Shown in pieces: positions 5,042 to 10,190 of a stretch of 10,190 bases of DNA (position 1 is the first letter of the stretch; each line of letters opens with the position of its first letter). The DNA comes from Hyphomicrobiales bacterium (GTDB lineage Bacteria; Pseudomonadota; Alphaproteobacteria; Rhizobiales; Kaistiaceae): assembly GCA_017305815.1 (NCBI GenBank), contig JAFKJZ010000449.1, forward strand, positions 1 through 10,190, read 5' to 3'. A model generated the notes under the pieces. That model searched no databases. It saw nothing but the letters and a program-made list of their open reading frames with translations, and was not told the DNA's origin. The position numbers and the translations under genes are program-made.

Positions 5042-6322
5042 ATGAAGCATCGTTCGCTTACCCTAAGACTGACGGCGGCGATCCTGTTCGCCGGGGCAGC
5101 GACCCTGTCGCTCGCGCCGGCCCAGGCCGAAGACGTCACCATCAACTTCCTGCATGCGCAGAACGAGCGCACCTACGGTCCGGCGATCGAGGCGTTCGAG
5201 AAGGCCAATCCCGGTATCAAGATCCGCCAGCAGATCGTGCCCTTCGACCAGCTGAATGCGCAGATCCAGGCCCGCATCGGCGCCGGCGACGACAGCATCG
5301 ACATCTATGGCGCCGACGAGCCGCGCGTGCCGGCTCTCGCCAAGCGCGGCCTGCTCAAGGACCTGTCGTCGGAGACCGAGAAGGTCACCGCCGCGACGAC
5401 GCCGGAGGCCGTTTCGGCGACCAGCGCCGGCGGCAAGCTCTACGCGCTGCCGCAATGGACCTCGACGCAGCTGCTCTTCTACAACAAAGAACTGCTCGAG
5501 AAGGCCGGCATCGAGCCGCCCTCGGCCGATCCGGCGAAGCGCATGACCTGGGACGAGCTGCTTGCCAATGCCAAGAAGGCGCAGGCGGCCGGCGCCAAGT
5601 ACGGCTTCGGCTTCGAGCAGGTCGACCGCTACTACCAGCTGCAGCCGCTGTTCGAATCGAGCGGCGCGGGCTCGGGCCTGAAGGGCGACGACCTGCTGAC
5701 GCCGGACGTTAACAGCCCCAAATGGGTCGAGACCCTGACCTGGTACGGTGATCTCTACAAGTCGGGCCTGTCGCCGCGCGGCATCCCGGCCGAGCAGATG
5801 TCGCCCCTGTTCCTGAATGGCCAGATCGCCTATTTCGTCGCCGGCCCGTGGAACTTCTACGATTTCGGCAAGTCCGAGAGCCTCAAGTGGGGTATCGCGC
5901 CGCATCCCTATTTCACGGGTGGCAAGCCGGTCACGGCGACGGATTCGTGGGCGGTCGGCATCAGCCCGCACAGCAAGCATCCGGAAGAGGCGCTGAAGTT
6001 CGCCGCCTATACGACGATCGACGACGAGGGCGCGCTGCTGACCACGGCCGCCAACCCGCTGCCGCCGGCCAACAAGGCTGCCTTCGTCAAGAACGTCGAG
6101 GAACAGACCAAGCTCGGCGGTGCTTCGACGGCCCCCTATGGCGACCTGCTCGCCTATGAACTGTCGAAGACCTCGGTCAGCCGTCCGCGCACCATCGGCT
6201 ATGTCGCCTTCGAGGAAGTCATGAACAAGGCGTTCAGCGACGTCCGCAACGGCGCCGACCCGAAGGCGACGCTCGACCGGGCCGAGAAGCAGCTGAAGGC
6301 AACCTTCGGCCGCCTGAAGTAA
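5042..6322 (+). CDS. ABC transporter substrate-binding protein, CUT1 (sugar-type, family 1)
   Basis: The protein has 426 residues from ATG 5042, preceded by a strong GGGAGGAG (5030-5037). The N-terminus is a classic Sec signal peptide: positive MKHRSLTLRLTAA, a hydrophobic core, and an AQA cleavage site after residue 29, giving a mature protein starting EDVTINF. The mature part follows extracellular solute-binding family 1: FLHAQNERTYGPAIEAFEKA at the start, then IQARIGAGDDSIDIYGAD, LYALPQWTSTQLLFYNKELL, MTWDELLANAKKA, FLNGQIAYFVAGPWN, and ATDSWAVGISPHSKHPEEAL. It is periplasmic and delivers the ligand to the two permeases at 7356-9082. The family mostly binds sugars, but the adjacent nucleoside hydrolase suggests a nucleoside or other glycoside. 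An upstream in-frame ATG at 4979 would add 21 residues before the signal peptide and is not credible. The LacI gene begins 21 bp downstream. Confidence 0.93.
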   Translation: MKHRSLTLRLTAAILFAGAATLSLAPAQAEDVTINFLHAQNERTYGPAIEAFEKANPGIKIRQQIVPFDQLNAQIQARIGAGDDSIDIYGADEPRVPALAKRGLLKDLSSETEKVTAATTPEAVSATSAGGKLYALPQWTSTQLLFYNKELLEKAGIEPPSADPAKRMTWDELLANAKKAQAAGAKYGFGFEQVDRYYQLQPLFESSGAGSGLKGDDLLTPDVNSPKWVETLTWYGDLYKSGLSPRGIPAEQMSPLFLNGQIAYFVAGPWNFYDFGKSESLKWGIAPHPYFTGGKPVTATDSWAVGISPHSKHPEEALKFAAYTTIDDEGALLTTAANPLPPANKAAFVKNVEEQTKLGGASTAPYGDLLAYELSKTSVSRPRTIGYVAFEEVMNKAFSDVRNGADPKATLDRAEKQLKATFGRLK

Positions 6323-6343
6323 GCCGGCGCCAGAGGGGGAGGG

Positions 6344-7345
6344 ATGCCCTTGGCCACCATCAAGGACATCGCTCTCGCCCTCGGCATCGCGCCTTCGACG
6401 GTTTCGCGCGGCCTGAACGGGCAGCCTGGACTGTCGGAGGAGGTCCGGCAGAGGATCGTCGAGACGGCGGCGCGCGTCGGTTACCGCCCCAGCGGGATCG
6501 CGCGCGCGCTGCGCAGCAAGACGACCCGGACGATCGGCCTGATCGTTCCGAGCATTCTCAATCCCTTCTTCACCGACCTGGCCTACGCGGTCGAGCTGGC
6601 GGCGCGCGCCAGGGGCTTCAGCGTCATCGTCGGCAATTCCGACGAGGAGCCGAGCCACGAGACCGAATATCTGCGGATCATGATCGAGCGCGGCGTGGAC
6701 GGGTTGCTGGTTGCGCCCAGCCGCGATCGCAACGCGATGCTGACAGAGCTGCATGAGGGTGGAACGCCGATGATCTTCCTGGACCGCAAGGTTCCGGGGC
6801 TCGACGTGCCGACCGTCGACGTCGATCCCGAGCCGGCGATCCGCGCGCTGGCCCGGCGGATGGCGGGGCTCGGCTTTCGCCGCGTCGGCATCGTGCGCGG
6901 GCCGGACGGCGTTGGCGTGGCGCGGGAGCGCACGGCGCGGATGGTGCGGGCCGGCGAGGCGAGCGGGCTTGTCTTCGAGCCGCGGCACCAGTTCGCCGGC
7001 AATTTCACGGTCGACGGCGGCAAGGCTGCCTTCGCCGCCCTGAGCCAGGACATGCCCGATGCGATCTTTCTTACCAACAACCTGATGACGCAGGGTTTTC
7101 TGCTGGCCGCTGCCGAGGCGGGCACCGGCGTCGGCCGGGAGATCGCCATCGCGACCTTCGACGATGTGCCGCTGTTTCAGCTCTACAACCCGCCGATCAC
7201 GGCGATCGTCCAGCCGACCCGCCGGATGGGCGAGATGGCGGTCGACATGCTGCTGAGACGCATTGCCGGCGAGCGGGTCTCGTCGGCCCGCCTCGCAGCG
7301 GATGTGGTTTTCCGCGCTTCGTTCAGCGAAGCGCGCCCCTTCTGA
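6344..7345 (+). CDS. LacI-family transcriptional repressor
   Basis: The protein has 333 residues. The N-terminal helix-turn-helix is ATIKDIALALGIAPSTVSR (4-22), with PSTVSR as recognition helix, followed by GYRPSGIARALRSK (46-59), the hinge helix with the minor-groove leucine (Leu56). Residues 62-330 form a periplasmic-binding-protein-like effector domain (TRTIGLIVPSILNPFFTDLA, then RGVDGLLVAPS, FDDVPLF and PPITAIVQP). It should bind a sugar-like or nucleoside inducer and repress from the operator at 3930-3947. The start is uncertain. ATG 6344 touches the purine-rich GAGGGGGAGGG (6333-6343), whereas TTG 6350 would give MATIKDIA, the commonest start for the family, with GGAGG (6338-6342) at ideal spacing. 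The gene sits between the solute-binding protein (21 bp before) and the permeases (10 bp after), so the repressor is probably made from the operon it controls. Confidence 0.93.
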   Translation: MPLATIKDIALALGIAPSTVSRGLNGQPGLSEEVRQRIVETAARVGYRPSGIARALRSKTTRTIGLIVPSILNPFFTDLAYAVELAARARGFSVIVGNSDEEPSHETEYLRIMIERGVDGLLVAPSRDRNAMLTELHEGGTPMIFLDRKVPGLDVPTVDVDPEPAIRALARRMAGLGFRRVGIVRGPDGVGVARERTARMVRAGEASGLVFEPRHQFAGNFTVDGGKAAFAALSQDMPDAIFLTNNLMTQGFLLAAAEAGTGVGREIAIATFDDVPLFQLYNPPITAIVQPTRRMGEMAVDMLLRRIAGERVSSARLAADVVFRASFSEARPF

Positions 7346-7355
7346 GGACGATTGG

Positions 7356-8240
7356 ATGACGCGCGTTCGACAAAGCCGGTTTGCATGGATCGGTCACAAC
7401 GAGGCCCTGGTAGGCCTGCTCATGCTGTGTCCGGTCTTCATCGCGCTGATCGTGCTGCGGCTCTGGCCGGCCGGGATCGCGCTGGTCCATTCGCTGACCT
7501 CCGACGAGCCGGGTGGCGGCTTCGACCTCGCCACCTACTCCTATCTGTTCCAGGACCCGACCTTCCTGAACTCGCTGTTCCGTACGGCCATCTTCTCGAT
7601 TGTCATCAACCCGCTGCAGATCCTGCTCGCCCTGGCGATGGCGCTGCTGATGAACCAGAAGATGAAACTCGACGGCGTCTGGCGGACGCTGATCCTGCTG
7701 CCGGTCGTCATCCCGCAGAGCATCTCGGCGATCATCTGGGGCGTCGCGCTCCGGCCCGACGGGCCGATCAACGCCGTGCTGGTGTCGCTCGGCCTGCCGG
7801 AGCAGGGCTTCCTCACCTCGACGACCCAGGCGATGCCGAGCCTGATGGTGGTGGTGAGCTGGGTCGGCTGCGGCTACTGGATGACGTTCCTGCTCGCCGG
7901 TCTGAAGGACATTCCGGTCTCGCTCTACGAGGCCGCCCGGCTCGACGGCGCCAATCGCCGGCAGCAGCTCTGGAACATCACGCTGCCGATGCTGCGCCGG
8001 CCGCTCCTGTTCGTGCTCGTCGCCGACACCGTCGCGAACTTTCTCGTCTTCGCGCCGGTGCAGATCCTGACCGGCGGCGGGCCGGAGGAAACCACCAATC
8101 TGATCATGTCCGAGATCTACACGCGAACCTTCGTCTATGGCGACGACAAGGGTGGCGCCGCCGCGACGGTCATCCTCGTCGCGGTAGTGCTCGTCGTCGT
8201 GCTGATCCAGTTCCGAATGATGCGGGGGAGGGGCGCGTGA
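7356..8240 (+). CDS. ABC transporter permease, CUT1 family (MalF/UgpA-type)
   Basis: The protein has 294 residues from ATG 7356, with GAGGA (7344-7348) seven bases upstream and overlapping the LacI stop. Six hydrophobic segments are visible at about 18-40, 74-98, 108-131, 160-182, 215-238 and 266-286. The cytoplasmic EAA loop, YEAARLDGANRRQQLWNITL (191-210) followed by PML, contacts the ATPase. The later ILTGGGPEETTNL (237-249) is typical of the MalF-like partner. It forms the inner-membrane channel together with the next permease. An upstream in-frame ATG at 7263 lies deep inside the LacI gene and has no supporting site. The stop codon overlaps the next start by one base (TGATG), indicating translational coupling. 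The ligand is set by the binding protein, not by this subunit. Confidence 0.93.
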   Translation: MTRVRQSRFAWIGHNEALVGLLMLCPVFIALIVLRLWPAGIALVHSLTSDEPGGGFDLATYSYLFQDPTFLNSLFRTAIFSIVINPLQILLALAMALLMNQKMKLDGVWRTLILLPVVIPQSISAIIWGVALRPDGPINAVLVSLGLPEQGFLTSTTQAMPSLMVVVSWVGCGYWMTFLLAGLKDIPVSLYEAARLDGANRRQQLWNITLPMLRRPLLFVLVADTVANFLVFAPVQILTGGGPEETTNLIMSEIYTRTFVYGDDKGGAAATVILVAVVLVVVLIQFRMMRGRGA

Positions 8241-9082
8241 TGACCCAGGCCGATACCGTGAAGTCGTCGCGTTTCGCGCTTTTCGGCGCCGTGCTGGTGG
8301 CGGCGCTGTCGATGGCGCCGCTCTACTGGGCGCTGATCTCGTCGCTCCGGCCGAGCGAGGACATCTTCCGCTACATCTCTGAGGTCAGCCTCTGGATGTT
8401 CGTGCCGAACCGGATCACCTTCGACAACCTCATCAATGTCTGGAGCGGCCCCTTCGCCCGGGCGATGATGAATTCCGTCATCGTCACGCTGGCGACGATC
8501 GTGCTCGGGCTCGTCATGTGCTCGATGGCGGCCTTCGCGCTGGCGCGGCTCGAAATTCCCGGCAAGCGGGCGATCTTCTCGATCGTCATCGTCAGTTTCC
8601 TGGTGCCGTTCGACGCAATCGCGGTGCCCCTGCTCAGCCTGTTCCGCAGCTTCGGCATGCAGAACACCTATCTCGGCATCATCCTGCCCGGCATCGGCAA
8701 CGGCTTCGCCGTGTTCATGCTGCGGCAGTTCTTCCTCGGCATCCCGAAGGAGCTTTCCGACGCGGCGCGGGTCGACGGACTCGGCTGGTGGGGCATCTTC
8801 ACCCGCATCTACCTGCCGCTTTCCAAGCCGGCGCTTATCTCGGCCGGCCTGATCCTGTTCGTGTTCCAGTGGCAGGCCTTCCTCTGGCCGCTGCTGATCG
8901 CTCCGGATCCCGACTACAAGGTCGCCGCCGTCGCCATCGCCGATTTCGCCGGTCAGTTTTCAACCGATTTCGGCTCGATGTTCGCGGCCGCCGTGGTCGT
9001 CTCCGTCGTGCCGCTGGTGATCCTGCTGGTCTTCCAGCGCTATTTCACGGCCTCGGTCGCCTCGAGCGGCAGCAAGGAATAG
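8240..9082 (+). CDS. ABC transporter permease, CUT1 family (MalG/UgpE-type)
   Basis: The protein has 280 residues. The start ATG 8240 follows GGAGGGG (8227-8233) at six bases; GTG 8237, one codon earlier, is less likely. Hydrophobic segments lie at about 12-35, 76-102, 111-134, 144-165, 197-220 and 245-267. FALARLEIPGKR (99-110) and the EAA loop ELSDAARVDGLGWWGIFTRI (171-190) followed by YLPLSKPAL are the usual MalG-like signatures. It pairs with the preceding permease and is the last plus-strand gene of the operon. No ATP-binding subunit (Walker A, LSGGQ) follows: the next gene is convergent and unrelated. The complex therefore needs an ATPase from another locus, as happens for several CUT1 importers that share one ATPase. 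Confidence 0.93.
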   Translation: MTQADTVKSSRFALFGAVLVAALSMAPLYWALISSLRPSEDIFRYISEVSLWMFVPNRITFDNLINVWSGPFARAMMNSVIVTLATIVLGLVMCSMAAFALARLEIPGKRAIFSIVIVSFLVPFDAIAVPLLSLFRSFGMQNTYLGIILPGIGNGFAVFMLRQFFLGIPKELSDAARVDGLGWWGIFTRIYLPLSKPALISAGLILFVFQWQAFLWPLLIAPDPDYKVAAVAIADFAGQFSTDFGSMFAAAVVVSVVPLVILLVFQRYFTASVASSGSKE

Positions 9083-9143
9083 CGCCGATCACATGGAGCG
9101 GGGGGGCGGTCGGCATCCCCTTTCTCTGTGTTTTGGGGCCGGT
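9083..9143. other. Convergent intergenic region, weak terminator candidate
   Basis: This 61-bp gap lies between convergent genes. It contains a run of seven G (9100-9106), then CCCC (9117-9120) followed by a T-rich stretch (TTTCTCTGTGTTTT) and GGGG. A 4-bp GGGG/CCCC stem followed by T-rich sequence could be a weak terminator for the importer operon. No strong hairpin is present. Confidence 0.25.
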
Positions 9144-9740
9144 TCAGACGGCGCGGGACATCGTTGCCCGGCCGCTGGTCAAGTCGGCGACCATCTGGCG
9201 GATCTCCTCGACCCTGTCCTCGTGGATCGCTGCGACGAGTTCGCCGCCTGTAGCCGTGTAGGCCTGCGTCAGCACCTGCGCCGCCGGATGGGCAGCAAGC
9301 CGCGTCTGCAGCAGCGCCAGATCGCCGAAGCCGCAGGCAATCGTCGCCTCGCGGGTGCGGATGATCGGCACCTTCGCCGCGGCGCGCAGGCAGGTTGCCG
9401 CCGTGCCGCCATAGGCGCGGATCAGGCCGCCGCCGCCGAGCAGGATGCCGCCGAACCAGCGGGTGACGACGACCGCGACGCCGTCGAGCGACTGTCCCTC
9501 GATCGCCTGCAGGATCGGTTTCCCGGCGGTGCTGCTCGGCTCGCCGTCATCGCTGAAGCGATAGCTCTGGCCGATCTTCCACGCCCAGCAATTATGGTTC
9601 GCGGCCGGGTCGGAATGAGCGGCGATGAATTCCTTCGCCGCGGCCTCCGACGAGACGGGGCCGGCCGCCGCGATGAAGCGGCTCTTGCGGATTTCCTGCC
9701 GGAAGGTTTCCGTCCCTTCAAGGGTGAACATCGTCGTCAT
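9144..9740 (-). CDS. yigZ: YigZ/IMPACT family protein (UPF0029)
   Basis: The protein has 198 residues, close to the usual 200 or so for bacterial YigZ. The IMPACT domain (about 10-115) carries the family signature: EIRKSRFIA near the start, NHNCWAWKIG (48-57), YRFSDDGEPSSTAGKPIL (60-77), and VVVTRWFGGILLGGGGLI (90-107) followed by RAYGGTA. Residues about 125-190 correspond to the C-terminal DUF1949-like domain. The eukaryotic relative IMPACT regulates the kinase GCN2; the bacterial role is poorly defined, so I give no reaction. The start ATG 9740 is preceded by GGAAAG at a reasonable distance. A second in-frame ATG at 9731 would shorten it by three residues. The open frame runs on upstream to 10061, but that part overlaps the kinase gene antisense-free in another frame and lacks family similarity. 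It converges on the importer operon and is downstream of the kinase remnant. Confidence 0.9.
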   Translation of the reverse strand: MTTMFTLEGTETFRQEIRKSRFIAAAGPVSSEAAAKEFIAAHSDPAANHNCWAWKIGQSYRFSDDGEPSSTAGKPILQAIEGQSLDGVAVVVTRWFGGILLGGGGLIRAYGGTAATCLRAAAKVPIIRTREATIACGFGDLALLQTRLAAHPAAQVLTQAYTATGGELVAAIHEDRVEEIRQMVADLTSGRATMSRAV

Positions 9741-9817
9741 GGTCGTCTTTCCAGCCGCGCGCGCTCTTCCATGCGCGGTGTGGCGCCGGCGATCAAGCTG
9801 CTGCCGCCCGCTTCGCG

Positions 9818-10190
9818 TCAGGAACGGGGAAGGATGAAGGCGACCTGCAGGCCGGTTCCGTCCGTCCGGTTGCTGAGTTCGAGCCCGACGCCCAGGCGCT
9901 GGGCGGCGATCGCGACGATGGTGAGGCCCAGCCCGGTTCCGGAGGGGCTCCGGTTGCGGCCGCGATAGAAGCGCTGCGTGACGAGATCGAGTTCCTCGTC
10001 CGGAATGCCGGGCCCCTGGTCGGCGATCAGGATGCCGGTCGCGCCCGGCATGGGCCGCCACGACACGACGCCCTCCTCCGGCATGTGCTGGATGGCGTTT
10101 TCGTGCACGGTGCGGAGCGCCAGCATCCAGGGCTAGCGCGGGCCGGGCAGGCGGATCTCGGCGAGCGCCGGGTCGATGTCGACACGGATG
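9818..10190 (-). pseudogene. Sensor histidine kinase, C-terminal ATPase part, in-frame amber stop; 5' end outside window
   Basis: Read from the right edge, the frame encodes a segment ending EIRLPGPR, then TAG (complement of 10133-10135), then PW and MLALRTVHENAIQHMPEEG. After the stop, the HATPase_c domain looks complete: N-box HENAIQH, G1 box IADQGPGIPDEEL, F-box RFYRG, G2 box GTGLGLTIV, and a normal C-terminal end at TGA 9818-9820. The stop breaks no spacing: similarity to a kinase continues on both sides in the same frame, so a point substitution (for example from CAG or TGG) is the simplest explanation. A 102-residue remnant could start at ATG 10126, but it would lack the upstream half of the domain and the phosphorylated histidine. 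A sequencing error is the main alternative. Any response-regulator partner would be beyond the right edge. Confidence 0.75.

Noticed and set aside
5063..6988. Minus-strand open frame of 641 codons
   Set aside because: It spans the antisense of the binding protein and LacI genes, both of which have clear family motifs; it shows no recognisable domain.
7263..7355. Upstream start for the first permease
   Set aside because: It lies inside the LacI coding region without a ribosome binding site; ATG 7356 has GAGGA at good spacing.
9093..9968. Plus-strand open frame of 291 codons at the right end
   Set aside because: It is the antisense of the YigZ-family gene, which has clear conserved motifs.
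9741..10061. N-terminal extension of the YigZ-family protein
   Set aside because: The extension overlaps the kinase gene in another frame on the same strand and does not resemble the family; ATG 9740 fits the usual length.

Overview
This is a GC-rich window (roughly two-thirds G+C by eye) with ATGA-type gene overlaps, CUT1-type sugar importers and IclR/LacI regulators. The style suggests an alphaproteobacterium, probably of the Hyphomicrobiales (Rhizobiales). That is an inference from gene style, and I do not recognise the species. There are no tRNA or rRNA genes, CRISPR arrays or insertion sequences that I can see.

Left part (1-3622, plus strand). The window opens inside the 3' end of a P1-family (DmpA-like) peptidase gene. 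After a 184-bp gap with a plausible sigma70-type promoter comes a compact operon: an IclR-family regulator (607-1404), an amidohydrolase-2 family metal-dependent hydrolase (1401-2288) overlapping it by four bases, and a glutamate-1-semialdehyde-aminomutase-like class III aminotransferase (2312-3622). It looks like a self-regulated small catabolic operon for an unknown amino- or amide-containing compound.

Intergenic region 3623-3969. This 347-bp stretch has no convincing gene but is full of inverted repeats. A 10-bp stem lies just after the aminotransferase. Next comes a nested structure (3715-3797) in which an outer stem encloses a perfect 12-bp hairpin and a small UUCG-loop hairpin, with a competing alternative pairing. 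Further hairpins follow, then a candidate promoter and a perfect 18-bp LacI-type operator (3930-3947) just ahead of the next gene's ribosome binding site.

Centre and right (3970-9082, plus strand). A second operon encodes a divergent nucleoside hydrolase, a secreted CUT1-type solute-binding protein, a LacI-family repressor lying between importer genes, and two CUT1 permeases. No ATPase subunit is present, so the importer probably uses a shared ATPase encoded elsewhere. The simplest reading is LacI-controlled uptake of a nucleoside or other N-glycoside, followed by cytoplasmic cleavage.

Right edge (9144-10190, minus strand). A YigZ/IMPACT-family protein gene converges on the importer operon. 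Upstream of it is the 3' part of a sensor histidine kinase gene that carries an in-frame amber stop just before the N-box of its ATPase domain, so it is a probable pseudogene or contains a sequence error.
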